64,000 bases of DNA from Mucilaginibacter glaciei (GCF_014773245.1 NZ_JACWMX010000006.1:62001-126000); one strand, 5' to 3'. Counted from the first letter of the stretch, positions 27,352-37,426 are shown. Translations and numbers: made by a program. The notes: generated by a model from the letters alone, not told the origin.

Positions 27352-27426
27352 ACATAGTACTATCAAATAAACGAATTGAATCATAACTATTTATTAATCA
27401 AATAAATAATTTTAATAAAAAATGTG

Positions 27427-28974
27427 TTAATGATGCTTTGTCTTGTTTCTCAGCAAGATTACAGGCTCATACAGGTCCCAATTTGGCTTAAACTCCTTTT
27501 GGTTAATGAGCCTGTCGCCGTAAATAGAAAAATTGCCCAGCACAACATCCTGATCGCCGTCGCCGTCAACATCTGCGACATCCATAGTAAGCCAACGTCC
27601 GTATTGGCTAATAGGGAGTTCATGAGGTTTAAACTTATTGGGCGAGAGTTGCTCCATGTAGGTGAAACCCTCCTCTGGATGATCCACAAAATCGGGGAAG
27701 AACGCGATAACGGCCAGGTCCATATCGCCATCGCCGTCAAAATCGGCAGCCATGGCCTTTGATGCCCCGTTAATGTGGTAAAAAAAAGTTTGCCTGAAGG
27801 TAAAATCGCCCCGGTTAGTAAAAATATATACCCCATGATAGGGTTTAAATATACTGGAGTAATCGTTATTATCGCCGCATGTGTAAACAATGTCTTTTTT
27901 GCCGTCGTTATTCATATCAACCAGCTGGAAGCTGTTGGTACCATTTACGGGCGGGAAACGCAGCAGGTTTTTAGTAGTAAAGCCACCTTTACGGTCGTTT
28001 AAAAACAGCCATACGCCTTCGTCTGCCTGGGCAAACAGGCAAAGCACATCAGGCCAGCCATCATTATTAAAGTCGCCGGTTTCCAGTTGTATGGCACCCG
28101 GTAATGCTCGTATAACCTTTCTTTTGAAAGTATGATCGGGCTGCTGCTGTACCAGGTAAATGCCGCCAACATTGTTGCCGTAACCGCATACGATGTAGTC
28201 TGTTAAGCCATCCTTGTTAAAATCGCCGGTGGCGGTTTGCACGGGGCGGGGCAGGCTATCAGTAACCAACCTCATAGCCGGATCTTTCGAACCCAGCATG
28301 ACTTGCTGCATACTGCCTTTAAGCAGATCATTTGGCGGCAGTACGCCAATACAGGTAAACACCGCAGCATTTTTTCCATCGTTTGTCTTAAAAAAGTTAG
28401 CCGCCGTAACGGGCGATGGCAACGATCTTACGAGCGTACCTTTTAGTTTGCTATCCCAGCTATATACATCGTTACCCAAACCTGTGTAGATTAGATGATC
28501 ATAAGGATTGAATTTGACCATACTGGTCATCGCCGGGCCGTGGGTAGTATCTACAACCGCGGGCCGCACCAATTCAAAAATACCCCAATCATGTACGGCA
28601 GTACGCTTGGGCAGGGTTAGTTTTTGTGGGGCAAGGGTGTGGTAAAAGGCGTTTATCTTCCGCCAGTCTTCGAGGTTTATTTGCGAGTGGGCATCCATGT
28701 AATAAGCGCCCATTTCCTGCTGCAGGCCTAATTTACCAGCCATGGCAGGCAATACGCCCCGCTCCCAGGTGCGTTTATCTAACAGTGCAGGTTCGGGATA
28801 TTGGTGGCAGCTAACACAATACTTTTTTGATAGGTCACCACCTTCGGTCACTTCGCGGCCGGCTTTTTGAGTGGGACTTTCACTGCAACCGTTCAGCACA
28901 AAAATTGCCGCAGTGATCACTGCAGCAATTAAAATGGCCGTTTTATTAATAGACAACTTATATCTCTTTCGCAT
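27427..28974 (-). CDS. FG-GAP/VCBS propeller lipoprotein with a c-type heme motif (copy 2)
   Basis: A 515-residue lipoprotein (lipobox FVLNGC). Right behind the anchor is a c-type heme-attachment motif, CVSCH (residues 53-57), followed by LPAM, where a Met could be the second axial ligand. The rest is a beta-propeller of FG-GAP/VCBS repeats with Ca-binding loops of the type DFNNDGWPD and DVDGDGDQD. It is a paralogue of the preceding gene (28988-30553), sharing the order lipobox, heme motif, propeller. Probably outer-surface or periplasmic. The start is the ATG at 28972-28974; the longer frame adds a TTG. Fourth gene of the ASPIC-haloperoxidase operon, 13 bases downstream of its paralogue. Confidence 0.88.
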   Translation of the reverse strand: MRKRYKLSINKTAILIAAVITAAIFVLNGCSESPTQKAGREVTEGGDLSKKYCVSCHQYPEPALLDKRTWERGVLPAMAGKLGLQQEMGAYYMDAHSQINLEDWRKINAFYHTLAPQKLTLPKRTAVHDWGIFELVRPAVVDTTHGPAMTSMVKFNPYDHLIYTGLGNDVYSWDSKLKGTLVRSLPSPVTAANFFKTNDGKNAAVFTCIGVLPPNDLLKGSMQQVMLGSKDPAMRLVTDSLPRPVQTATGDFNKDGLTDYIVCGYGNNVGGIYLVQQQPDHTFKRKVIRALPGAIQLETGDFNNDGWPDVLCLFAQADEGVWLFLNDRKGGFTTKNLLRFPPVNGTNSFQLVDMNNDGKKDIVYTCGDNNDYSSIFKPYHGVYIFTNRGDFTFRQTFFYHINGASKAMAADFDGDGDMDLAVIAFFPDFVDHPEEGFTYMEQLSPNKFKPHELPISQYGRWLTMDVADVDGDGDQDVVLGNFSIYGDRLINQKEFKPNWDLYEPVILLRNKTKHH

Positions 28975-28987
28975 CAATCTTCACCCG

Positions 28988-30553
28988 CTACCTGTAATGC
29001 TTATTACCTGTGTTGTTTTGCAATATGATGAACGGAGTATGCTCATCCCAATTGGGCGTAAAGTTAGGCTGAAACAAAAAACCTGCCGCGTAATTGCCTA
29101 AAATAATATCCGGTTTACCGTCGCCGTCATGATCGGTCACTTCCATGCTCAACCATCGGCCATTTTGGCTAACCGGTACGGCATGCGCTTTAAAGTTCAT
29201 TGGTTTATCCTGTTCAAAATAAATAAACTCTTCGGCCGGCTTACTCTTCATATCGGCAAAGAATGCTATGGTGGCAATATCCAGGTCGCCGTCTTTATCA
29301 AAATCAGTAGCGATGGCTTTAGTGCAGCCGTTTATGGGGTAAAACAAGGTTTGCTTAAATTTAAAATCGCCAAGGTTTTTAAAAATATACAAGCCATGGT
29401 ACGGTTTCAGGATCCGCGAATCGCGAAAGTTGTAGCCGCAAGTATAGATCAGGTCAAGCTTACCGTCATGGTCCATGTCAGCCAGTTGAAAACTGGTCGA
29501 GCCATTCGTTGGCGGGAAATTGAGCAGATCTTTTGATGTAAAACCGCCTTTATGGTCGTTTAGTAAAAGCGCTAAGCCCTCATTATTCTCGCCAAACAGC
29601 ACCATCAAATCCAGCCAGCCATCTTTGTTAAAATCGCCGGTCACCGCCTGCACGGCTCCTGCCCTGCTGCTGATGGTAAATTGCTTGTATGATTTATGGT
29701 CGGTTGTTGGCTTGAGTAAAAATATCCCACCTCGTAAATGCCCCTGGCCTAAAACAATAATTTCATTGGAGCCGTCCTTATCAAAATCGGCATTAAGGGT
29801 TTGTACCGGGCGAGGCAAGTCTGATGCCACCTCGGTTGGCTGTTGATTTTTACTACCTAATGCAACGTTATAGATCCTGCCATTAGGAAAATCAACCGGG
29901 TCTAAACGGCCTATGCAGGAGATGATGGCCTGCTCGGCACCTGTCGAATCCTTTACAAATTCGGCATTTACCGCAGCCGAAGGTAATTTAGTTTGCCCGC
30001 TCTCTTTCAAATCCCTTGTCCACCCGGTCATGTAACCGGATACCACATCGCCTGTGTACAATTTGCCTGTATTAGGGCTCGATGCCACCATGGTAGTAAA
30101 ACAAATATCATTAACCTTAGCAGGCTTTATTATACTAAAACCAGCCCAGTCGTTTAATAAGGGCGAGGGCGCTTTAGCCGGCATTAAGGTATCGGGTGCC
30201 ATTTTTTTGTAATAGGTAACAATACTTTGCCACTCTAAAAGCGAAAGGCCCGCAGTGTCTTTGTCGGCTTTGTAATAATCAGTACCATAGGTTGAAATAC
30301 CTAAAAATTGCGACATGGCTGGCAGGCTATGTACCGTCCAAACCGTTTTTGTAAGCGCGTTTACAGGTACCAGCGAATGGCATTTGGTACAATGCAATTG
30401 TACCAGGGCCTTACCATCGGCAATGGTATCACCGGTTAGTTCGTATGCTTGGGTCGGTTTACTTTTACAGCCGTTAAACAAGGTGCCGGCCGCCAATAAA
30501 AAAATGCCCGATAATAAAGATGATGTAAATAAAAATGTTCTATTCAGTTTCAT
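28988..30553 (-). CDS. FG-GAP/VCBS propeller lipoprotein with a c-type heme motif (copy 1)
   Basis: A 521-residue lipoprotein (Cys29 in TLFNGC). The heme-attachment motif CTKCH (residues 55-59) and a following SLPAM match the paralogue at 27427-28974. Several FG-GAP repeats follow, with DFDKDGSNE, DFNKDGWLD, DMDHDGKLD, DFDKDGDLD and DHDGDGKPD loops. A single covalently bound heme on a propeller lipoprotein suggests electron transfer to or from a partner, plausibly the neighbouring haloperoxidase-like protein. Function not established. It starts 25 bases downstream of that gene. Confidence 0.88.
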   Translation of the reverse strand: MKLNRTFLFTSSLLSGIFLLAAGTLFNGCKSKPTQAYELTGDTIADGKALVQLHCTKCHSLVPVNALTKTVWTVHSLPAMSQFLGISTYGTDYYKADKDTAGLSLLEWQSIVTYYKKMAPDTLMPAKAPSPLLNDWAGFSIIKPAKVNDICFTTMVASSPNTGKLYTGDVVSGYMTGWTRDLKESGQTKLPSAAVNAEFVKDSTGAEQAIISCIGRLDPVDFPNGRIYNVALGSKNQQPTEVASDLPRPVQTLNADFDKDGSNEIIVLGQGHLRGGIFLLKPTTDHKSYKQFTISSRAGAVQAVTGDFNKDGWLDLMVLFGENNEGLALLLNDHKGGFTSKDLLNFPPTNGSTSFQLADMDHDGKLDLIYTCGYNFRDSRILKPYHGLYIFKNLGDFKFKQTLFYPINGCTKAIATDFDKDGDLDIATIAFFADMKSKPAEEFIYFEQDKPMNFKAHAVPVSQNGRWLSMEVTDHDGDGKPDIILGNYAAGFLFQPNFTPNWDEHTPFIILQNNTGNKHYR

Positions 30554-30578
30554 AAGACCTTTAATACTTCTACTATTG

Positions 30579-31898
30579 TTAGTTCTGCAATTTTAACTTA
30601 TTCCAGATGTATTCGCCAATTTGCCTGCCTTGTGTAGCGCCCGCATTAACACTTACTTTATAATGGATGCCACCATAATATCTGCTTAAAGAGCATTCGT
30701 CCGCTGCTTTTAAAAACGAATCGAAATGGCGCTGCATCCCTATATAGCGCAAATCGCTGGTATCCATATAACTAAAATCATCACCAAATAAATGCGTCAG
30801 GATCACTGCCGATGCACCGCTGATATCGCTATGCCCGCTCGGATATTCAGGGAATGGCGGGGTTTGCAGCAAGGGCAGCCAGCGGTTATCAATCTCGGCA
30901 TTAATAACTGTTACCGGCCTGATGTATTGCGTGGCGTATTTAACCTGCCAGCCGCAAATAAAGGCATCATACAAGGCTATCGAGGTTAAAGCATAAGCCT
31001 GCGCAATCTTCACCGCGTCGGCTTTGGTTTTTTTGCACGCGATGGCAGTTATCCCTATCCAGTGCCCGCCGGGGGTGATCTTTTTGTTAACAAACATCAT
31101 GTGCCCGCTGTGCTGTATCACAAAGGGGTTATCATCCCAAAACTTAGCAATGATGAGCTGCTCGGGCGTATTGCTTTTGCTTTGGTTATAAACCGATAAA
31201 TTCTGCTTAAAATATTCACTGTTTTTATCTTTACTGAACGGAGGTGGCGGCGGCAGCGCAAAGTCTGACGATGATTTTACCGCGAAGGTTTCCATCGTAC
31301 CCCAGCAAAATTCTACACCGTCCAGGTAGTCGGGTGCGGTGGGGCGCCATTTACCGTCTTCTTCTACACCCAAGAACCTTGGTTTACCCCTTGTTTGCGG
31401 GTAGTTATCGAAAGCAGCGCGACCTAAAATAGCTTTGCCCACCTTTTCGCCGAAGGCCATCGACCGGGCGTAGGTAGAATCGTCCAGGTTATCCTGGTAC
31501 ATGGCAAATACCTTTGTTTCGTACTTTTTAAGTGTGTCTATTGAAAAGGTAACCTTGTGCGCTACCGTAAAGTAAGCTTTGGTGGCTGCCAGGGCGTAAT
31601 TGTACTTTTTACCTTTTTGCGGCTGCGGGATGGGTTTAAAGCCATTTAACTGGCTCACAATCGAGTTGTATTTTGGGTTGGCAAAGCGCATCGTTTCATA
31701 CGCGGCTAACGATGTGTAGCCGTAAATGCGGCTTGCAACCGGCGGACTAAATACATCATAAATAATAACCTGGGTAAGCTGGTCGACATTGTTGTGTAAA
31801 ACCTCGGCATCGCTTAGTAGCTTTGCCTCATCTTTTTGCTTGCAACCTGTGGCGAACACAACGAAAGCAGCGGCAAATAAAATCTTTAAATATTTCAT
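30579..31898 (-). CDS. Vanadium-dependent haloperoxidase-type PAP2 lipoprotein
   Basis: A 439-residue lipoprotein (Cys19 in VFATGC). It carries the complete vanadate/phosphate-binding signature: K320-X6-R327-P328, then PSGH (353-356) after 24 residues, then S405-R406-X5-H412 after 48 more residues. In vanadium haloperoxidases these bind vanadate and oxidise halides with H2O2; in the related PAP2 phosphatases the same residues hydrolyse phosphate esters. Sequence cannot decide between the two, but the K-X6-RP spacing and the long helical N-terminal half favour the haloperoxidase branch. It sits between the ASPIC protein (21-base gap) and two heme-motif propellers (25-base gap). Confidence 0.88.
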   Translation of the reverse strand: MKYLKILFAAAFVVFATGCKQKDEAKLLSDAEVLHNNVDQLTQVIIYDVFSPPVASRIYGYTSLAAYETMRFANPKYNSIVSQLNGFKPIPQPQKGKKYNYALAATKAYFTVAHKVTFSIDTLKKYETKVFAMYQDNLDDSTYARSMAFGEKVGKAILGRAAFDNYPQTRGKPRFLGVEEDGKWRPTAPDYLDGVEFCWGTMETFAVKSSSDFALPPPPPFSKDKNSEYFKQNLSVYNQSKSNTPEQLIIAKFWDDNPFVIQHSGHMMFVNKKITPGGHWIGITAIACKKTKADAVKIAQAYALTSIALYDAFICGWQVKYATQYIRPVTVINAEIDNRWLPLLQTPPFPEYPSGHSDISGASAVILTHLFGDDFSYMDTSDLRYIGMQRHFDSFLKAADECSLSRYYGGIHYKVSVNAGATQGRQIGEYIWNKLKLQN

Positions 31899-31919
31899 AT
31901 CAATAGGTTAGGCAATATA

Positions 31920-34900
31920 TTAATTTAACAGAATACTCCTCGCATGGCCTGTATTGTCCGTCACCGTAACCGAGGCCATTGACTTGTCGGTGTTAAAAAA
32001 CCTTGCAGATTGCGACAGGAACGATCCACCGTTATAAAACTCTCTTTTTTCAGCCTTACCATTTTTGTATTTAATGGTGGCAAACATATCTAAAGGCTGC
32101 AGTTTAACAGTGCTTACCGGCTTTTTCAATTCAAACAATTTTAACGCAGCCTTATATTGCGATGCCGCCAGTAAATACTGCCCTTTAGCGCCGCGCAGTT
32201 TCACCAAAGCCTTACCATCGCCGGGGATATAAATCCCGCTTTGCTGAATGGTGAGTGGCTTGAAACCGCCTTTGCCATCGCCCTTTAATAACAAGCCATT
32301 AAAGGCATCGTACCGGCCGGTGCTTACCTCGGTGCCAAAATCGTTTCCGCTTAAGGCTACGTCCAAATTACCATCGCCGTCAAAATCATCAACCACCATA
32401 CCGCTTAATTGCGAAATCTGCGCGGCTTCAGGCAATGGTATCATCGTAAACTTACCCTTGCCGTCATTACGCAGATAGCACGACTGCAACATGTTAGCCT
32501 TTAACCTGATAGCACCTTTACGCATTTCGGGCGTTATTACGCTATCCATTGTCGCTACCGCGTACGATTTAAAGTTCTGGAACTTGATCCGCATGCTGAT
32601 CATCTGTTTCACAATATCCTCGCGCGTATGTGCCGGGAACTCCTGCATTACCCCCTTCTTATCTTTCAGGAAAACAGATGGGAAGGCATCATAACTGTGG
32701 TTGTTATCAAAGTCTTTAGCGGTAATATACATGGGGTACTGATCTGTAGCCTTGTAAAAAGTATTTAAACCAGTGTTGCCAACAATGTAGTCTATATCAC
32801 CATCGTGGTCAAAATCGGCACCGGTAATGGTGTTCCACCAACCTAACTGATTAGCAATTCCCGTTCCCTCCGTTTGATCTTTAAAGATACCGTGGTCGTT
32901 TTTAAAAAACTTAACGGGCATCCACTCGCCGGTAATTACCAGATCTGGCCAGCCATCGTTATCATAATCTGTAAATGCGGCATCACATACCAGGCCTATA
33001 TTGGTTAAGCCTTTGGCAACGGTTGGTGTTACGTCTGTAAATTTTATCTGGCCGGGCTTGCTGTCATTCCGTAATATCAAACTCGATACCGGTTTAGGGT
33101 ATTCCCATGGTTGCACCCTGCCCGATACAAACAGATCAAGCTTGCCGTTCTTGTCGTAATCAACTGCCTTCACACATAACTTGCTGGTAAAGTTAGCGGG
33201 CAAAGCGTCGGGTTGCAAGGTAAAATCCCCTTTCCCGTTATTCATATAAACCCTGTCCTGGTAGGATATAGACCCTGGTTCCTGCTCGTAACCACCGCTG
33301 GCAACGTAAAGGTCAAGGTCGCCATCGCCGTCTGCATCAAATAGCAGCAGTCCTTCGTCTTTAAATTTGGTGCCGCCCGATGGTACCGTTGCAAGCATCT
33401 CCCTTTGAATAAATTTGCCGCTGGCCTGTTGTAGAAACAACTGTGCCGGATATTTGGAAGTGCCGCCAACCACCATATCATCAAAACCATCGCCGTTGAT
33501 ATCGCCTACAGCAATGGCCGGCGAATATTCCGATAATTTATGTGGAATGAGTTTCTGGATGTTAAAATCTATAAAATCGTCCGACTTATGGATGTAGTTA
33601 ATACCCGCGTTTTTGGTTACTTCGGTAAACAGGGATTGTGTGTTGATCTTCGGCGCATCAAAGCTATAGCCGATTTTTGCATCAGCTATGGTAACAGTGA
33701 GTGTTTGGTCGACCTTTACATTTTGCAATTTTTGCTGTTTACCGTTTTGCCATTTGATCACCACCGAATCTATCCGGGTTACTTTTCCCAAACCAAAATT
33801 GGCTATGTTTTGAATAGTTGATAAGTATCCCCTGAAAGGCGAATTCTCATAAACCTGGTGCTTGCCATTATTGTAATAAATATCGGCCCAGGCACCTATA
33901 CCGTCCTTATTTTGTTCGTCGCCTTTAAATTGAATATGCAGGTAGTGGCTGTCGTCTTTATTATTTTCGCGCAGGGTGTTGCGGTATATCGATGCCTCGC
34001 TGTTAATATTATTGATGATCATATCCATAGCGCCGTCATTATCCAAATCAGCGTAGGTGGCACCATTAGAAAAACTCGGCTCGTCTACCCCCCATTTTTT
34101 TGAAACATCCTCAAATTGCAGGGTACCCGTATTACGGAACGCGTAGTTAGGGATCTTCACCACCGGGATCTGATCCAACACTTGTTTTTTGGTGGCTACG
34201 GCATACGACTCTTCCCTGAAGGTGATAAAATCATGATCGGTAACATCGCGGGGGTATCCGTTGGTAACTACAATATCCCTAAAACCATCGTTATCAAAAT
34301 CGGTTATCATAGGGCCCCAGCTCCAGTCTGTTTGGGCTACGCCGCTCAAAAATGCTATTTCGCTAAAAACAGGTGCACCTATCGAATCATTTTGCCCCAG
34401 GCGCGGGCCCTGGTTAAGTTGTAAGGTATTGTGATTGTACTGATACTGGTAGCCGTAGTTGTCAAAATTTTGATAAAGCTGGTATTGCGTGCCCGGCATA
34501 AACATCTTTTTACGATAGTTATCCTCGGGGTCCATATCCAGTTCAAAAACATCGGCAAGTCCGTCGTTATTAATATCCTGTATATCCTGCCCCATAGCAC
34601 TGGTGGCGGTATGTTTAAAATACTCACGTGTGCGGTCGGTAAAAGTACCATCGTGATTGTTGATGTACAGGATATTGCTGGGTAAAAAGTCGTTGGTAAC
34701 GTAAATATCTTTCCAGCCATCTCGGTTAATATCGGCTATGCTGGTTGCGTGTCCGTAGCCTTCTATCAGAATGCCCGCTTGTTTGGAAACGTTCGTGTAA
34801 ACCGCGTGTTTTAACGCGGCGTTGTAATCGTTACGGTAAAGCCTGCCCGTGCTGCGGGCGCTGCCATCGGTAATTATCGGTCTGAAAGCGCTGGTATTAT

Positions 34901-35495
34901 CTGTCGATTTGGCTTCGTTTACGGTGAGGTACATATCCAGGTCGCCGTCATTATCGTAGTCAAAAAACGAAGCCATTGTGGAGTGTACATTAATATCCAG
35001 GCCGTATGCTGCCGCCTGCTCCTTAAAATGCGGAACGCCGTCTTTATCCGGGCCCAGGTTAATATACAGCAGGTTCACTCGCTTTACCGGATTGTTTAAA
35101 AGCGTATTGCAAACGTAAATATCTTTAAAGCCGTCGTTATTAATGTCAAACACGGCCACGCCCCTTCCCCAGCCTCCTTTACCGCCTACACCGGCCTTAT
35201 CGGTCACATCATCAAAAACCATATCGCCTTTGTTGATATACAATTTGTTTGATACCGCATTACCCACAAAGTAAAGATCCTGCAGGCCATCGTTGTTAAA
35301 ATCGCCCACGCCTACGCCCCCGCCGTTATAAATATTGAGCATATCCAGCGGGTTGATAGAATCGTTCTCTACAATGTTATTATTAAACTTGATGTTGGAA
35401 TGTGACGAGGCTACTTTTTCAAAAAGCGTGGCTTTTTTACAGGAGAACGCAAATAGCGCAATGGCAATTAATATGGGGAATCTTAAAGCTCTCAT
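31920..35495 (-). CDS. Giant FG-GAP/VCBS protein with ASPIC/UnbV domain
   Basis: A 1191-residue lipoprotein (Cys19 in FAFSC). It contains two sets of FG-GAP/VCBS repeats (about 50-500 and 630-1090) with many DxNxDGxxD loops such as DFNNDGLQD, DINNDGFKD, DYDNDGDLD and DFDGDGNLD. The ASPIC/UnbV domain lies between them (about 535-610, with IGAWADIYYNNGKHQVYE and DSVVIKWQNGKQQ). Such proteins often follow SusCD pairs in Bacteroidota and are thought to be surface-exposed; their ligand is unknown. It follows susD but a hairpin with a U-run separates them, so transcription may be attenuated or start anew. First gene of a four-gene tight run. Confidence 0.93.
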   Translation of the reverse strand: MRALRFPILIAIALFAFSCKKATLFEKVASSHSNIKFNNNIVENDSINPLDMLNIYNGGGVGVGDFNNDGLQDLYFVGNAVSNKLYINKGDMVFDDVTDKAGVGGKGGWGRGVAVFDINNDGFKDIYVCNTLLNNPVKRVNLLYINLGPDKDGVPHFKEQAAAYGLDINVHSTMASFFDYDNDGDLDMYLTVNEAKSTDNTSAFRPIITDGSARSTGRLYRNDYNAALKHAVYTNVSKQAGILIEGYGHATSIADINRDGWKDIYVTNDFLPSNILYINNHDGTFTDRTREYFKHTATSAMGQDIQDINNDGLADVFELDMDPEDNYRKKMFMPGTQYQLYQNFDNYGYQYQYNHNTLQLNQGPRLGQNDSIGAPVFSEIAFLSGVAQTDWSWGPMITDFDNDGFRDIVVTNGYPRDVTDHDFITFREESYAVATKKQVLDQIPVVKIPNYAFRNTGTLQFEDVSKKWGVDEPSFSNGATYADLDNDGAMDMIINNINSEASIYRNTLRENNKDDSHYLHIQFKGDEQNKDGIGAWADIYYNNGKHQVYENSPFRGYLSTIQNIANFGLGKVTRIDSVVIKWQNGKQQKLQNVKVDQTLTVTIADAKIGYSFDAPKINTQSLFTEVTKNAGINYIHKSDDFIDFNIQKLIPHKLSEYSPAIAVGDINGDGFDDMVVGGTSKYPAQLFLQQASGKFIQREMLATVPSGGTKFKDEGLLLFDADGDGDLDLYVASGGYEQEPGSISYQDRVYMNNGKGDFTLQPDALPANFTSKLCVKAVDYDKNGKLDLFVSGRVQPWEYPKPVSSLILRNDSKPGQIKFTDVTPTVAKGLTNIGLVCDAAFTDYDNDGWPDLVITGEWMPVKFFKNDHGIFKDQTEGTGIANQLGWWNTITGADFDHDGDIDYIVGNTGLNTFYKATDQYPMYITAKDFDNNHSYDAFPSVFLKDKKGVMQEFPAHTREDIVKQMISMRIKFQNFKSYAVATMDSVITPEMRKGAIRLKANMLQSCYLRNDGKGKFTMIPLPEAAQISQLSGMVVDDFDGDGNLDVALSGNDFGTEVSTGRYDAFNGLLLKGDGKGGFKPLTIQQSGIYIPGDGKALVKLRGAKGQYLLAASQYKAALKLFELKKPVSTVKLQPLDMFATIKYKNGKAEKREFYNGGSFLSQSARFFNTDKSMASVTVTDNTGHARSILLN

Positions 35496-35523
35496 TATAA
35501 TAGGTCTGAAACAAATATATAAT

Positions 35524-35562
35524 AAAAAAAGAGGGAGAGATTAACTCTCCCCCTCTTTTTTA
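35524..35562 (-). terminator. Hairpin with U-run between susD and the ASPIC gene
   Basis: On the minus strand the stem pairs AGAGGG-AGAG type sequence with CTCT-CCCCTCT, with a small bulge, and is followed by a T-run. It could end the susCD transcript or let only part of it read through into the ASPIC operon. Confidence 0.75.
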
Positions 35563-35581
35563 TAAGAACCTAAGCTAAAAA

Positions 35582-37399
35582 TTAGTAGCCCGGGTTTTGT
35601 TTGATATTACCCTGAGTGATATCTATCTGCGCTTGCGGGATAGGGTATAACTCGTTTTTACCAACTGTAAATTTAGCTTGTTTGATCAACAAGATAGGGA
35701 AGTTAGGAACAGCGTTTTCATGTGCTAAGTAAGCATTGATTTGCGCGCCCATGTAACCGGCACCTTGTGGGCCACCTGTCACACCATCCCAACGCTGTAA
35801 GTCGAAGAAACGGTGGCCTTCCATACCAAACTCCAAACGACGCTCGAAATAAACGATCTTACGTGCAGTAGCTTTATCTGTAAATGCCGTAGCAGGATAT
35901 AAACCAACTTTGTAGTTAGCAGCAGGTGTGCTGGTGTAACCGCCTGTAGGTTTAGTAGCATCGATGTAAGTATGAACCCAACCTGTAGCATCAGCAGCAC
36001 GTGTACGGATCTGGTTTACATAAACGCGTGCCTGCTCTAACGTACCAACTTCAACTTCGCACTCTGCAGCCCATAAAATAATATCGGCAAAACGGATAGC
36101 ATTGTAGCTGTTAGATGTAGCCTGGTTTGCAGCCCAACCGCCATAAGTATCTGATGTTGTAGCCTGTGCGGCCTGGTAATAAACGTTTTTGATAGCGGTG
36201 TATGGTCCACCGTCATCCTGGTCACGTGCCCATGCTTTACCCGGGTGTAAACCCCAGTCAAGATAAGGGATACCACGGCGACCTATCGTCCAGTCTAAAC
36301 GTGAATCTAAAGTACCTGTCTCTGGCGTAAACGGTGATGCCTCGCTGATACCCTGGTCATTCTTGATATCAGAATTGTTATAAGTATCTAACAAAGGTAA
36401 ACCTGTAACTGCATCAGTTTTGAAAGCATTTGCTAAACTGAATGACGGCTGGAAGAAACCACAGCATGAAGCCGGGCCACCTGCACCAAAGTTCAGTGTG
36501 CTACCTGCGTTACCATTTAAACCGTTTGCACCATCCTTAACAGATGTTTGTACCACAAACACACCCTCGGGGCCGTTTTTGGTTGACGGGTTAAAGTTAT
36601 TTGAGTATTTACCCAAGGCATATTTGGCACCACCGGCAGTAACACCGTTAGCGATCAAATCTTTCAGGATTGCATTTGCTTCAGTGTACTTATGATCATA
36701 CATATAAGCCTTGGCAAGAAAAGCTCTTGCAGCAGATTTATTTGCACGGCCGACTTGCGGTTGTGTAGCAGGCAATACAGCAGCTGCTGCTGCAAAATCA
36801 GCCTCTATTTTATCCCAAATGGGGCCAGGGTTACCAATGGTGTAGTTACCTGCATCATAAGTAACGGTTTCATCAGCATAGGGCACATTTCTCCATAATT
36901 TGGCTAATTCGAAGTGATAAAAACCACGCAGGAAACGCGCTTCGGCAGTTGCTTGTGCAATATTATCTGCTGATAATGAACCATCTTTTACCAAAGGGAT
37001 CTCACGTAGTACATCATTTGCACGTTGTACACCTGCAAAGTTCATTCTCCATTTTGGATCCAGGTAATCGTTTACACCTGTCATAGTGCGCGACTCGATA
37101 TCCGCAGCACTTGGCTGATCGCCGGGGGTTGAACCTTTGTGCGCATCATCTGCAGCAACGCTACCATAGATCCAGTTATCTGTACCGGTAGACCATGTAG
37201 CACCCGCCTGGCCGTTGTACACACCATCAACAAGTGAATAGGCTCCTATCAGTAAACCGTCAACACCGGCTTTGTTAGCCAATACGATTTGGTTTAATGA
37301 ACCTGTAGGCGTTTTTTCCAGGAACTTCTTACACGACATAGAGAAGGCAAGCGTGGCTATGGAACCCACAATAATTAGTTTGTTGTTTAATATTTTCAT
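35582..37399 (-). CDS. SusD/RagB-family outer-membrane nutrient-binding lipoprotein
   Basis: A 605-residue lipoprotein (lipobox near FSMSCKKFL) that forms the lid of the SusCD transporter at the cell surface and binds the incoming ligand. It has the SusD features: CKKFLEKTPTGSL at the mature N-terminus, tetratricopeptide-like helices (ARFLRGFYHFELAKLWRNVPY, AARAFLAKAYMYDHKYTEA) and the C-terminal RKIVYFERRLEFGMEGHRFFDLQRW, plus ELYPIPQAQID. It lies 27 bases downstream of the susC gene. The ligand cannot be predicted from sequence; no glycanase gene is directly linked. Confidence 0.97.
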   Translation of the reverse strand: MKILNNKLIIVGSIATLAFSMSCKKFLEKTPTGSLNQIVLANKAGVDGLLIGAYSLVDGVYNGQAGATWSTGTDNWIYGSVAADDAHKGSTPGDQPSAADIESRTMTGVNDYLDPKWRMNFAGVQRANDVLREIPLVKDGSLSADNIAQATAEARFLRGFYHFELAKLWRNVPYADETVTYDAGNYTIGNPGPIWDKIEADFAAAAAVLPATQPQVGRANKSAARAFLAKAYMYDHKYTEANAILKDLIANGVTAGGAKYALGKYSNNFNPSTKNGPEGVFVVQTSVKDGANGLNGNAGSTLNFGAGGPASCCGFFQPSFSLANAFKTDAVTGLPLLDTYNNSDIKNDQGISEASPFTPETGTLDSRLDWTIGRRGIPYLDWGLHPGKAWARDQDDGGPYTAIKNVYYQAAQATTSDTYGGWAANQATSNSYNAIRFADIILWAAECEVEVGTLEQARVYVNQIRTRAADATGWVHTYIDATKPTGGYTSTPAANYKVGLYPATAFTDKATARKIVYFERRLEFGMEGHRFFDLQRWDGVTGGPQGAGYMGAQINAYLAHENAVPNFPILLIKQAKFTVGKNELYPIPQAQIDITQGNIKQNPGY

Positions 37400-37426
37400 C
37401 TTTAAAACTTTTTAAATTCTTTCTAA

